Position numbers and translations under genes: made by a program | Source: Eudromia elegans | Lineage: Eukaryota > Chordata > Aves > Tinamiformes > Tinamidae | Length of the DNA: 64,000 nt | Reading direction: 5' to 3' | NCBI GenBank assembly: GCA_003342815.1 | Contig: PTEX01000312.1 | Coordinates: 702,023-766,022 of the forward strand | Notes under the pieces: model-generated | The model's input: only the letters and a program-made list of their open reading frames with translations | Database searches by the model: none | Told to the model about the DNA's origin: nothing | In this document: piece after piece, positions 13,416 to 26,367 of the stretch | Position numbering within the stretch: position 1 is the first letter of the stretch | Layout of the letters: each line of letters opens with the position of its first letter

Positions 13416-16400
13416 TTTGTAGGAATCATTTCTTTCCAATAGGGATGACATTTTCTTTTTTTGAAGATTAGAGAAAAAAACCCAAAGTTTATATTTTGGT
13501 ATTTTAATTGGAAACCATCTGAATTTTTAGTCTTGAGGTTAAGGCATCTGTTTCTGGGCATAATGTTATTTTGCAAACATTATGTCAATAAATAGTCTGT
13601 CCAAAATTTAGATGAGGTAATGAAAATGAGATGGAAAACATACTAATTTCTACTGGCATGAAAACTGACTAGCATTTGTTGGTCTTGTTCTTTTCCCTTG
13701 TTAGATTTGCCTGATCTGTGTCTTCCCAATAGAAAAAAAAAAAAAAAGATGTCTTTAAGTACTCATAGAATGACACATCTGTTTAGATTTACAATGTAAG
13801 AATCATTGATACTAAATCATGTGAATTCTTTTAAAGCACAACAATATTGGCACTATAAAACTTATTATTATAAATATCAATTACAGTAGTTCCTTCACTA
13901 AATAATTAAATACTGGTAGGCAATAGCCCACCATTTCCCTCAAAAACTTTATGCGCAAAGAGGAAACACACTAATTAATATGATCAAAATCTGTCACTTC
14001 TGAGCAGAAAAAGTTTAAATAATAGCAATAGAGTATAAGAATATTTTTTTCTCAAAAAAAAAAAAAAACAAAAAAACACAAAACAAAAAACCCCAGGCTA
14101 TACAGTTATGTAGTGACTGTACAGATTTAGATATTTTTATCCTCTATCAGGTGGTTGTACGTATGGCAACAGCTCAATGGGTCTACTCTTTTGACAAGTA
14201 GGTGCACAGTCAGGCCTGCATAGGAGATTTGGACACAGACGAAAATATTGTTTAAATGAGATATGTCTACAAAATGAAAGATACTTCAGCATTAATACCA
14301 ATCCTCTGTTTTCAACTGTTTCATCTGGTGAATAGAATAATATTGAAAAAGGACAAAAAGCATAATAGTTTAATACCCTAAAGAGACAGAGAATGTACAC
14401 ACTTTAGAGCATAAATATCTCTAAAGTACCAGCCTACAAAATATATTCTCTTAACACTATCATTAGCATCTTTAAACATGTCTATTTATGGATTTGTTCT
14501 TGAGATTTCAAGTCGGACATTATTACTTAAAACTTGCTCTTTACAAGAGTACTCTTCTATTTCAGATTTTGAAAAGATGAAAAAAGCAGCATATCTCATT
14601 TTAAAATCTCTCCACATAAATATGAAGATTACTTTCTAACTTTACTCCATGTGAACAAAATACATGTTTAATCAAATCAAAAGGTGATCAAAAGGGCTGT
14701 GTGTCTCATGAATATTTCTCATACTGGTAATGATAATACAGAACATGGTGGACCCAAGGCAGTAAGCTTATCCTTTCCTTAAAACATATATCATGCAGCT
14801 GATTTCCTAGAATTAATTCTTAGACAAATATTTACCCAGAAAATTTAATAAGGAGCATCACAAGGTTGTACAGAAAAAACATACAGTACCAGTTAATTCA
14901 ATTTGGTTTTAATGTTCTAAAATATTTTTCATTTTTTACTGAAATGTCATCCAATTAAAAGACAATATCTTTAGTTATTTTGAGTTTTAAAGATTGAACT
15001 GGAATAAACTCCATTAGGAATGTGGCAGAACTACAGGTAGTTTATAGAACTACTATCAGAGCTGAAAAGAAAAAGTCTTTGCTTATTACTTACAGAAAAA
15101 TATCAGAATATAAAACTGCTGTTTAGTAACTGAACTTATTCTGAATATAATTATATTTAATATCAAAATTTTGTTTTCAATATTTCAATTCTTTTTTTTT
15201 AAAAAAAGGAAATACTACTTTTTGCCATTTTCAAAGCATCCTACCTGATAACCTTTGGGAGACTTCAAAGAAACAGAACTCACTCTTTCTTTTATGTTCT
15301 TAAGTAAGGAGCTAGAGAATACACACATATGTTCTTAGGTAGTCAGATCTCCTGAGTGAAGTCTGCTGAGCACAAAGATGTGTTGAAAACATATAAAGTT
15401 ATGTTCAAATACAGTAATTCTCTTTTCTAAGAATACTTTTCTTTGAGAAGAAAGAAAGAAAGAAAAAAACTATGCTACTTCTGTTCCTGCAAACTTCTAC
15501 TTCATTTGATGTTTTATTTAGACTATTTCCTGTTATTCTCCAGGTAAAAGGCATGATATTTTCACTACTTCATCTTACAGAACAATGATGGTTTTCCAAC
15601 TACTAATCCTTCCCACCCCCACCCCATTCCTTAAAGTCTCCTAGTAAATTCTAATCTGCCCAGCTTGCCACTTGGGAAGGAATTGAAGCACCAGAGGTGG
15701 TGTTATCAAGTGAAGGACTGAGTAAGGCCTATTTACATCCTATTTACATTTACAATAATGCTGTATACTAGTTGTCCTATATGCACTATAGATTTTTCTT
15801 TCACTTATAGAAAACAAAAGAAAATATCAAATTCGATAATGCTGAATTTCAATTTTAATGAAAAAAACTTTCCATTTCATTTATAACGTTCTCTTCAGAT
15901 GATGTTTTTTATTGGGATTTAACATCTTTGTTGGACTGAACAATACAATAGAATGCTTTTTTTAGATGTGCTTTTTAGACATATGCCTTAAACTATATTT
16001 GATTAAATTATACAATATATAGTATATATTTTACTTGTATATATTTTATACAAATTCCCTGTTCCTGTGCACAGAATGAAACAAGGCTGAGATACTTCAT
16101 AAATTGTTTTTTACCTACTGGAAGACTACCTTGGGGAATAGAAAGAAAATGTCTTTGTAAGAACTCTCTCCTTACTTTATTGCTGCATTACATCACAAGA
16201 CTGAAAATAAAAAAAAGCTTTCAAATCTCCAGGTTTGAAACAGGACGTGTACAGAAGTACACGTAAGTCTGTACTTCTAAGTACAGAAAAACGACAGACA
16301 TGACCAAAAAAAAAAAAAAAAGCAGTACTTTGAGAGAGTTGTTCTTATTCTCCTAGTTCCTCTATTTTTAATCCTTAATATTTCTCAGGCTATTTAATTT

Positions 16401-18863
16401 ATATATTTTGAAATAAAGGTAAGATAAATATATGAAAATTCAGAAACAGACTTATCTTTGCATGTTGGGAACCAAATATATAATGCAAGTTTAGAACCAC
16501 CCACCAAATGAGGATATTTTCTACTGAGCAGTGAAAATATTACATGTAAATGTGTACTTCAGCTATAAGCAGTATTACTTACATTGTACAGAGGTTTTTT
16601 TATTGTGTTCTTTAGTACTTTACATTCTATTCACACACAGCCTTGAGCACAACAGTTCTTCCAGAAGGATTACTTGATGAATGACCCTTAAATATGATGT
16701 TCAATTTATATTCACACTTAAATATTGATTTGAAAAGACTCTGGAAGAGATTGTGCTCCCATACACTCTGACAGCTGCTAACAGTTCATCAGTTAAGTGA
16801 ATTTAGTCCTATATTTTTGAATACAGGCATAAACATATGTGTAAACACACCAAAAGCTCTCAAAGCAATTCTACAGTTGAGGCTACCTTAAATTCAGCAG
16901 TGTACTAAGAAAATAAGCAACCAAAAGCAGACAAGAGTTAAAGAAAGGTCACCTGCCCTCCAGGTAGAATGATTTTCTATAAACACATATTCTAAAAAAA
17001 GAGTTTTTTCTTCATTTTTTCACCTAAAGGAAAAAAAGTCCTATAAAAAAGTCCTATATTTAGATACACAAGAATGGGTCCTAAAGTTGGCCATCTAAAC
17101 ACCTGAAGTTCTAGAGGCTTAGGATATCTCAGAACAGAGTCAGGCGTAAATTGGCTGACTTGGACCAATTTTTAATATATGAAACACTGTGCAATGTTGA
17201 AAGCTAATCTTAACCAACACAGCCAATCAGGATTTTGTAATCAAACTTTAACAATATCTCTCTTCTAAAAACCTTCTATATAACTTCGAAGGAGAAGCCA
17301 TTAATTAGGGTAAATTCAAAAACTTTGTAAATGCAAGAAGCATACAAAAATTGTGTCTTTGTGACTCAGTAAATCATTAATTTTATTTAATATCAGGAAA
17401 ATCTGTGAGGTTCTTTTTTCCTCCCCAAAGTTCCTTCTGAGAACCATAGGAAGGAAAACCATTTCAGCACATTTTACTAAACTATCTTTGGATTTTGAAA
17501 TAGCATATTCTGCTAACACACAGAAATAAACTAGCCTCTGGTAACAAAGACAATTTACCATTTAAAAGACATTAACTTTGGCATTTCATTTTCATGAGTT
17601 TTCAACTGATTAAACTAGAACTGTTCCTGTAAGAGATTTGTTTTCTGAAGTAATTTGCAGCAACTCAGCAAAATGTAGATACTCTGAAGTAATTCAGATT
17701 TTTTAAACATTTTTTTAGCACATCTATAAATTTTCCAAATGCTGAAAAGTTGGGAATGAGAGAAAACAATGAAAATTCATATTGACAAATTACCAAACAT
17801 CACAAGATACAGATCAAAATTAGGTTTCATTTTCATCAGTGCGATGAAATAGTAGCATTACTAATAGAGATGTTTCCAAATACTCAAAGACACCTCTTTG
17901 CTTTACGTTCTATGCACTTCAGAAAAATTTTCTATTTGTCCAACTTTTACTAACTTCAGTCAAATATCCTGTGGAAAAAAAGGAAAGAACTTATGAAGTT
18001 TTTATTCTGGAAGAATAAAAACAATTTTCTTTAAGAAAGAACTGTAAAAAAGATAAGCTGAAGGAGAGAAAAAGAAAAAAAAAAAGCACCAATGTATTTG
18101 CTTTGGCCATCAATAGGAAGCTTCTATCAGTCCACATGCACTGCGTAAGGAAATATTTTTTGCTGCTGCATAACTTGTTCATGAAAGGTATGCAAATACA
18201 TAATGTTTCTCATGCAAATGAATAGAAGTCCACAGTAGAGGCTAATGTGAGTGGGAGCATAAGGCTGATAATTGAGAGTGAAATCACAAATCCAGTTTTG
18301 GAGACTAAAGTTGAATTATCATCGAAAATGTAAGGCATAAAAATTCTTTGCAACATGATTGACTTAGAGTGAAGGAAAATTCTTAGGAGTCATAATCTGA
18401 CCTGGGCTTTCTTACACAAAATTCTGTATCAATTTGTTGAAATGGAAAACTGAGTTTTAAAATATTTTTTTCCTTTGCTGTGGGATTTGTGAAGACAGCT
18501 AATACATATAATATAGCACATTCAAGTATACTTACTAAATTCAGAAGAAAGGAAAACTTCCTTTCCCAGTACAACTGCCACTAAGCAGTTAAATTATTCT
18601 GTATCAAAAAGCAATAGAGTAGAAGAAAGAAAGAAAAATAACTTCAATTAATCAAAGAATGGCACATTAACAAATTGGAACATAACACTTAAATGCGTAA
18701 ACTGAATTAACTGTTTCTCCCAATGGTCACAAGCTAATATGGTAATTAATAGTGTAGAAATATATTATGTATTATAATTTTTATTTAACAGTCTTTAACA
18801 GTTTTTCTAGCCAATTAAATACAGTTTTGAGGGAAATGCCAAAAGAAAAAAAAAACCCCACAG
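13416..18863. other. Unique-looking AT-rich DNA
   Basis: About 5.4 kb with no supported gene or interspersed repeat. It holds A-rich simple repeats (13733-13748; 14053-14097; 16306-16321), a T9A7 junction at 15192-15207, an AT-rich tract near 16010-16055, and a 9-base-arm hairpin at 16253-16278. Short open frames near 14137-14400, 17316-17561 and 18383-18574 have no recognisable content. Confidence 0.55.
16253..16278. repeat. Short inverted repeat (9-base arms, 8-base loop)
   Basis: AGAAGTACA at 16253-16261 is matched by TGTACTTCT at 16270-16278. The GTAC core recurs in the flanking bases. No function is assigned. Confidence 0.7.
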
Positions 18864-18869
18864 ATATTC
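18864..18869 (+). repeat. Left target-site duplication of LTR-C
   Basis: ATATTC directly before the LTR, repeated exactly at 19596-19601 directly after it. An exact 6-base duplication fixes both ends of the insertion. Confidence 0.85.
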
Positions 18870-19082
18870 TGTTGCAGGGCATCACCCTGCCTCCCCTCTA
18901 TGTAATGCTCAAAGAGGAGATTAGTCTGGCAAATCCCTATTGATCCCCTATATTGTAAATAGCGTAGATAGTTAAAGGATCAGATGGGATCCGGCCCCTT
19001 GTCCCTTGGTTGACCCCAAGGGCGGTGGAGACCGGATTTTTCTCCTGCCCCCCTCAGGGTTGCCAAGCGACCTTGTCTATCA

Positions 19083-19225
19083 CCAATGGGGTGCTAGGAT
19101 TCTCCCACCTTGGCCAGTGGGCCAATCAGCGGGAGGATCCTGGGTGCCCCAATCAGGGGCCACCTCTGGGAGAGGATCCAAAGTGGACCAATGACGGGCG
19201 GAGGGGTGGCCAACCCTCCGCCAAT
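19083..19225 (+). promoter_or_regulatory. Array of five CCAAT boxes in LTR-C U3
   Basis: CCAAT starts at 19083, 19122, 19149, 19188 and 19221, all on the plus strand, with spacings of 39, 27, 39 and 33 bases, and the last lies about 30 bases before the TATA box. GGGAGGATCC-like and GGAGAGGATCC segments recur between the boxes, hinting at a decayed internal duplication. CCAAT is the binding site of NF-Y. Binding here is inferred. Confidence 0.75.
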
Positions 19226-19252
19226 CGATTTTCTGCACGTATGCCCTAAAAG

Positions 19253-19259
19253 TATAAGA
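19253..19259 (+). promoter_or_regulatory. TATA box of LTR-C
   Basis: TATAAGA, 17 bases before the AATAAA signal and just downstream of the CCAAT array, the expected U3/R boundary of a compact LTR. Confidence 0.65.
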
Positions 19260-19275
19260 CGCCCGTGCTCAGTTG

Positions 19276-19281
19276 AATAAA
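19276..19281 (+). terminator. Poly(A) signal of LTR-C
   Basis: AATAAA followed within about 15 bases by a GT/T-rich segment (GGTTTGTTGCC), consistent with a cleavage site at the end of R. Confidence 0.65.
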
Positions 19282-19462
19282 CGGTTTGTTGCCTCTTGAA
19301 CCCCAGCGTGCGTGATCTTTCTGTGTGCGACTGTGTGATTGGTAGGCCGCGGCCGTGTGCGTGACTGGTTACCATGGGGTTTAAGGGCGACGAGTCCCTG
19401 GTTGCAGCAAGACTTCGGACCAGAGGAACGCTGATCGCTCACTGATTCCGTCGCCGCATGGT

Positions 19463-19502
19463 GCCCCACGCATCCCTCGCGGTTAAGAGCTGCGTGGGGG
19501 GC
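19463..19502 (+). repeat. Stem-loop in LTR-C U5
   Basis: GCCCCACGCA (19463-19472) pairs with TGCGTGGGG (19491-19499) and the further G/C run after it, around an 18-base loop. The stem is almost all G-C. It could be a structural element of the viral leader RNA; its role is not known. Confidence 0.6.
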
Positions 19503-19601
19503 CGGCTACTAACGGGACCGGTTGTCAGAGGCTGCTGCGAAAGAGACCCAGCGACCACCGACTCCCCATGGTGTGGGGGGGCAGGAGCACTGTCAATATT
19601 C

Positions 19602-22540
19602 AGCCTTTGATTTTTGCTTCATGGAAGATATTATATAGTCCTACTATATTCCTACATTTTAGTAACTGTAAATTGTATACACTGCTAGAACAACAATAAT
19701 AATAATAGTCTAAAGCATTTGGTCCCATAGACTGTCAAGACTTCAGGGTGGATTTTGTATAACCATAGTATATATATGTCACAAGTTACATTAAAGATTA
19801 TTTTAAAAGACTAGAGGAATTCACAATCTATCTGAAAGGCTGAAGTTTTGGTTTGTGAGTCAGATGTTCTGATTTTTATGAAGTAATGAACTTTTCTGAA
19901 ATATCACAATTTCTTTGCCCATTTGTAAAGGAGAAGCCTGCCCAGGGAGATCTCATCTTTGAGCCAGTAATCAAGGAGGTAAATACTTAGGTGAATGTCA
20001 GATTCTAAATGAAAAAAAAAAAATTAAAAAGAAAAAAAAAGAAAAAAAAGTGAAGCATTCAAGTGTCATAAACTAATTTAAAGTGTCCATATTGAGATAG
20101 ATGACGCTCAGCACTTATATACCAATTCTAAAAGAGGATCTCAAAGGACCATGTAGTAGTTCCCAGTAACAGATCTGGAAGGGTTATTACTTTCCAAACC
20201 TCACTTGAGCTTTTAAAGACGGATATCTAACACAAAGAGGCTGATAAGACTCAAGAAATATTAACAGAAAGCAGGCTCACAGTGCTCCAAAACTGTGCGA
20301 AGTTAGGTATCAACCATGAGTTGCTTTGCAGCACATAAAGCCTTCATCATTTGTGACTGATTACACATTCCTGCCTGTCTCTGAAAGAAATTATTTCCTG
20401 AAATTTGTGCTCCTAATTCAGTTCCTGTATCAGCCTGTGACTTTCCTTCCAGTTGCATCTGCTGAATCACTCAGACAACAGAAATGTAACGCTAGAAAAA
20501 GCGCCAACAGAAATGCCCTGGCCAGCCCTATGTTAATCCCACTCAGTACCATCCTATCTCTACACACAGGCAATAGCTGCTCCAGTGAACACAGTAGTAG
20601 ATGCTGTATTAGAAGTCCCACCGAATGAGCACCACACATCTGGTTTTAGCCTCAGTATGGATGCTAGCTGGCACACCTTAAACTTTCTCTATTTTTCCAT
20701 CCTTCCCTTTACAGACATCAGGCAACCAGGAGCACACTTGAGAATACAGGGCTGAACTGAGGACCTGCAGTGAGTTTAACAGGGTGATATTTCATGTACC
20801 ATCAGAGGTAACTGATACTCTGCCTGCAAGTGCCTCTGCCTCTGCCTCTGCTCTGAGTATCCAGCTGTCTTGCACATTAAACATAAAGCCTACTGATTTG
20901 CTTATAACTGTTTACTCTTTCAGACTTATCTTTGCAAGAAAAAGCCTAGAGGCATTATTTGAATTGAAAGCTTAGTTTTCTCACTGTGAAAACCGAAAGT
21001 GGACTCTTCAAGGTGACATACACCACTGCAAACCACCACTGTTTTTCCTTCTTTAATATAATGAGCTGAGGTTATCTAGCTGCAAGAGACTAACAGAGGA
21101 TAAAGCAGAGACCAAGCTGGAATTGCCTGTAAACAGAAGCTCTAATTCTCTCACTCAGGAATTTTGTTAGAAAAACAATAGGGACAACAAGCAAGGCAAT
21201 TTAAAGAAATCAATTCCTTGATGCCAATTCCCTTCAGAGGGAAATTTGTCTTACCTATCAGATAGACCTCATTACATATTGAGATCCATTATTTTGTCTG
21301 GAGATATCTTTTCCTGCACATATCAAGACACGTTGTGATGGCTAACTTACTTACAAACCCCTAATTTTAGGAAAAACGAATCCTCCTTCTGAAACTAGGA
21401 CTAAAACTAGTCTCTTAATTGGTGTCCTATTTCTAGACAGAACTGAAAAAAAAGACTTTTTGAATAATGATGAAAATCTTCACCTATTTTTAAGTCTAGA
21501 CATAAATCCTAACCCCCTTTTATCTAATAATCTATCTAATCTAACAATTCAGTTTTGGGACCCCTGAATATTTACACCTAGTTCAGTTTTAAGATTCGTG
21601 AGCTCTTTGGTCCAAAAGCTACAATCATTAACAAAGGAATTTCCTGCATGCGTCTTGTGACTGAATGCAAGTTAGGACTTCTTCAGAGTATGTTTTACTG
21701 AAAATTTTGCATATGTATTATACAAAAGTGATTTGTTTTTCAAGACAAACACTATCCACAAGCCAATTATTTCAAGATCTTCATCTTGGTCTAATAAGTT
21801 TTCCATTTATAAACTGCAAAATATGAACTATTAAATGCACCAATCTGAAGGTACAAATATTTACTTAGTAATTCCAGTAGTAATCTTCCTATTATTGTGT
21901 CTTGATTCTGCAGTACTTATGACACAGCAAACTAAATATATAACCTGCAAATGTTCTCCAGGTGCGGATCTTAGTATTGCTTGTGAATAATTTATTCTAG
22001 CTCTCTAAATCCAGCAAACTGTAACAAACACTGAAAACTGCATGTGAAATCTTCTGTGCTTGCTTCCAAACAGTTTGTCAGGCAAGAATGCTTTAATTAA
22101 AAGCTGCACTCAAGAGCTCTACAAAAACTCAACGGTATCCTGGTACGTGGAGATTATCATCTCAGATAGATAGAAGTGAAAGTTACAGAAAGGCAAGAGT
22201 TACATGGTGTTTTTAAATGCCAGACAACTTTAGGTATTATCTAACGTAAGAGCTTTTTAAATGAGCTATGAATATCCACTGACCCCTACTCTTATGAATT
22301 CTACATGTATTTTAATTAGCTCATCCTTAAGCAATAAAATTCAATATAAAAATCATCACAGCTTAAATACTCTGTGTTGGTGACTATAACTACAAGACCG
22401 TGAAACCAATCTATGTCAACAGATAGCTTTCTGTATAGAGACACTAAGGTCATAATTAGGAATCTGGCTGAATAAATAAGTATTCCATGAATTTCTGCAA
22501 ATGCAAATATATTTTCATTCATTTTAACAGTAATTGATAA
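19602..22540. other. Unique-looking DNA with A-rich tracts
   Basis: No gene is supported. It contains (ATA)n near 19691-19708, long A-rich runs at about 20009-20049, and a (CCTCTG)n run at 20831-20854. The open frames at 20326-20628 (plus) and 20430-20639 (minus) overlap each other and show no domain. Confidence 0.55.
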
Positions 22541-22590
22541 GAATCATAGGGAAATTCAGGTTGGAAAGGGAGAAAAGAAATGTCTATTTC
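22541..22590 (-). mobile_element. CR1 LINE scrap (extreme 3' end)
   Basis: The plus strand reads GAATCATAGGGAAATTCAGG then TTGGAAAGGGA, the complement of the CR1 3' end (terminal octamer preceded by the TCCAACC segment). Only about 50 bases are recognisable. Confidence 0.65.
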
Positions 22591-24788
22591 CTTTCAAAAA
22601 CTGTGCAAGTCTGCATTGAAAGCCTGCTAAATTTGACTCCCATTCCTCATCCACGTTTCTAAATCTGCACCTTCTGCCCTGGAAAGCAGGTACACATCAC
22701 TGTTTCTACAGGTTAATGAAACAAAACCATCTTCTCCTTTTTTTTTAAAATTGGCCAGCTTGCAGTTCACTCAGTTTTCCAAATATTGGGCTGAGACCTG
22801 GCCAATTTTCATCTCACCATACACTAAAGTTGTTAATAACTTCAAATAAAAAGTACTTTATATAAAAAGTACTGGTACTGGAAGTCACAAGTTTATGCAG
22901 AATTCTACAGTGGACAGTTAATGGCCAAAGGAAGGCATCCTGAGAGCTTTGTCACATCAATTTCATGTGTGAAACACATCACACATGGTGACATAATTTG
23001 GATTGCAGATTAAGGAAGAGGGAACACTAGAGTGTGTTAGTGAAGTGTAAAAATGACCATGATTACACTTTCCAGAAGGGAGGAGAAAACCTCAATATAC
23101 TCTTCTCAGTGAAGGATGTGGGATGCTGATGACAGGTTAGATATCCCCAGACTTTTCACTTTATCAGTATGTACATGAAACAAGAGAATGGGCTAGATAA
23201 TAGGAAGTTTGTACATGCCTCTTTTTAACTTTGTATAGATTTAATTAGAGTGTTGCTATTACTGTAACCGAGCTAATAATAATTTTTTGGTTAGATAAAT
23301 AAGACTTTGAGGATCAATACACTCTTACATGTGCATTTGTGGTTTATTTCTTTTTCCCCACAAAAATGTTTTGTGTCTAACAAGCTGGTGGGAATTCAGA
23401 CAACTTGTTCTATAGCCTGGATAAAGTGAATTAGTTTCACATTCTTTTCTTCCTGAAAAAAATATCTTTTCTAGAAGGAAAGTCATATAGTTCTCTTTTA
23501 TGATTAACAAAATCATATGCACAGCTTTGTCTTCAATAGCATAACATTCCAATTCTAATGCAAGACAAATCCTGTTTGTCTCAGTGACTGGTAAGCAGAA
23601 TGCTACATTTTGGATGCATCTGTAAATAGGATGTTGATCAAATGGAAAAAGAAGAAGAAAAAAAGAATGAAATGTATATTTTGTTAGTAATTTTGTTAGT
23701 CACTATTTTTCCCTTTTTCCCCCTCATTTTATTCCAGAGTATAATTGCTGTAAAAGAGTTAGATAGCAAATAAATCCCTGGCATGTCCAGTACCAGTGGA
23801 AATAATAAGCCAATTATTCCAAGCTTTATGGAAAATTCCCTGAGCTCTGAGGAAGAGGACTTCTGATTTCTTTGCAAAACTCATTAAATCGTAGGACTCC
23901 AGTTTGAAATTAGAGTCTGTAGACACAATGATAAGAAGCAGTAGGTCTTGTAGGTTCACCCTTGCTGGATATCAGAGGAATGTGCAGGATAAGTCAAATG
24001 ACTAAAGCTAATGGAGAATAACTGCTCTGCATAACCAATTAGATTTATAGATTCTAATCGTCAAGCGAAGCAGCTGAATTTGAAGCTATTTCTTGTAACA
24101 CTGAAGTGTCTTTCATTTTACATATATAACCCTGTTTAAGCAGAATATTTTTGGCTTATGTCCAAGTCTATTACACAAAACCAGTTACAATTCCACTAGT
24201 AAAGAGAAATGTCATTGAGTTTTTGCCAATATACCATCAACTGCTACAGAAAAAGAGACTTATAATCTGTACAGTCAATGCGTAGTTCCATAATTTGCTT
24301 TTAATAGATTTAGAAGTATGATTAAAATTATTTCATGAATAAAACTTAGATGTGTATTTCAAAATATGCCTGTTTTATGTCTTCCTTAAATTGTTCTACA
24401 AGTATTTATCAAAAAGAAATTAATTCTCTCTAATGGGTGTGCATGTATGCCCACTTCAGTAACGATAAATCAAAGTAATGTCTTTAAGAACAGATAAAAG
24501 TTACCCAGAGATCAACTATTTATCAAATCAACTTGAAATAGTAAAGGAAATAATTTGGTATCTAAGTTGTGTATATTGATGACTAGAGATATACAGATAT
24601 CAAAAAAGGCATTCCAAGTTCAAAAAATATTTAACAAAGGCACATATAGCAATTTCTTATCATAAAAAGTATTATGAATGAGTCTCACTTTATATTCGGA
24701 ATCTGAAGTTGGTATATACACTCCTAGATGGAGCAGCTTTACTTAATTTCTATGCCCAAAGGAATAAAATCAAGAGCTTTTCAGTAAT

Positions 24789-24807
24789 ACATATATATAT
24801 ATATATA
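24789..24807. repeat. (AT)n microsatellite
   Basis: About nine AT units, read directly. Confidence 0.85.
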
Positions 24808-26342
24808 CATGTCCTTATTCCTTATAAAACAGAGATCCATTTGAATATCATATTCAAATTACTATTGTGTTACTGTATAATTATCCCTTTCATTCAGATT
24901 TCTATACTGCTACATTTAAGCATTCTTACATAAAGCATCCTTCTTGTCTCTCCCTATCAGTTCTGTCCTTCCATGAAACCAGTGAGTTAGACATACATAC
25001 GAAAGACTGAAGCAAGAGAGTTTTGGGACAGTATCTGAGAAAAAAAGAAAAGTGTTCCAGATAATGAAGGTGATAGAAGGAAAGAGACAGAAAGTAACAG
25101 TAGTAAGACAGTGCATAAGGCTGGATGAAATTTGACAATCAGCAGCCCATAGACCAGAACACAGGCCCTGGGGCTTGCAGAAGCACAGAAGAAATGAAAT
25201 AAATCACAGAAATGAGACATCAGTTAGGACATGCAGTCTAAGACAGAACGTCATGAGACTGTCTGAGCAGAAAATATTAAAAAACAATAAATGAAAAAGG
25301 TTGGAATTGAAGAGGGATAAAAGACACTAAATACCATCTTCTTCTCAGCCAAATAAATAAATAATATAGAAATGGCCAGAAATTAGAATAGTTTGGAGAC
25401 AGGATATGTCAAAATGCTGAAATGAAAATACATGTAACAAATAAAAAGAAACAAAAATGACACACTATTTAAGTTCTCAAATCTTGCTTCATTTTTTTCC
25501 TGATTTCTAGTAACATTTTTGATGGAACCATTATAGATAGCAGACTATAAGTGTCATAAGGATTTACTCCAGGCCAAGTTGCTCATTACTTTTGAACATA
25601 TCTCTATAGAAGCCACCTGTCAAAGTAGGCACTACTCTATTTCAGTTTCTTACCACAAAAGAAAGATTGTGTTCTTCCATTTATATGAGAAAAAAGGCAA
25701 AAACAAGCAAACTCCTCCATGGTGGATGTGCTCAATCTGCATTTAACCAGGAGCCATGAACTCTGTTAGCTTTCCAAGCAGGCCAGGTAATGTTGCCAAG
25801 GTACAGATGATGCTAGTTTAGTGTTAGAGTGGGTTCCTCCAATTGTTAGGCTGCTGTAATAGATGTTAAGTAAGTTATTATCCCTTTATACCACTCCCAA
25901 ACACTGAGGGAGCTCTAGTTAAGTCTCTAGAAGGGTAAAGGACATGTCCTTCCCCAGCAATTGGCTTTACTGAGGTTTATTACACTTTAGGCAGAATTTC
26001 ATCAGAATTTCTGATACCTGGAGGATGCAGTCTATTTTATTCCTCACTCCAGTTATGTCTTTTCTCAGCTGCTATTTTTCACTCCCAAAATTAAATAGAA
26101 CCTATTTCTTCATTCATACTTATTTCCTCAGGTTTTCTGCTTTTACTGTAGAGCTGTCTGAAAAACTTGTAAAAGATTCCTAGCCCCCTATTACTGTCCA
26201 GCAAATGTTGCCAGGATGTGTATGTTCTAGGAAATTTGGGGAAAGGGATGTTTTTTTCATGTTTGTAATTACACCCTGGGAGGACTGCATGAGAGGTCAA
26301 TGCAAGAGAAGTGAATCATAGCTGCCTAAATCTGCCTGGCTG

Positions 26343-26367
26343 CAGTGGTGCCCGGGCTGCACCACTG
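26343..26367. repeat. GC-rich hairpin (9-base arms, 7-base loop)
   Basis: CAGTGGTGC at 26343-26351 pairs perfectly with GCACCACTG at 26359-26367 around CCGGGCT. It lies in a short GC-richer patch, about 25 bases before an X-box-like half site (CATCCATAGCAAC). Function is unknown. Confidence 0.75.

Larger units (their letters stand above)
18870..19595 (+). mobile_element. Solo LTR, endogenous retrovirus, young, GC-rich (LTR-C)
   Basis: A fossil LTR of 726 bases, from TGTTGCAGGG to CACTGTCA, bounded by an exact 6-base target duplication. It stands out as a GC- and CpG-rich island in AT-rich DNA. In order it has a U3 with five CCAAT boxes (19083, 19122, 19149, 19188, 19221), a TATA box (TATAAGA, 19253-19259), a poly(A) signal (AATAAA, 19276-19281) and a long U5 of about 300 bases with a strong stem-loop at 19463-19502. 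No gag, pol or env sequence is attached, so it is a solo LTR. The exact duplication and surviving CpGs suggest a fairly recent insertion. The 6-base duplication points to a class II (beta/alpha-like) integrase, while the CCAAT-rich U3 recalls gammaretroviral LTRs, so the class is uncertain. Its sequence is unrelated by eye to LTR-A and LTR-B. Confidence 0.85.

Noticed and set aside
19006-19469. Several overlapping open frames on both strands
   Set aside because: They all lie inside the GC-rich LTR-C, where stop codons are rare by composition; LTRs of this type do not encode proteins there.
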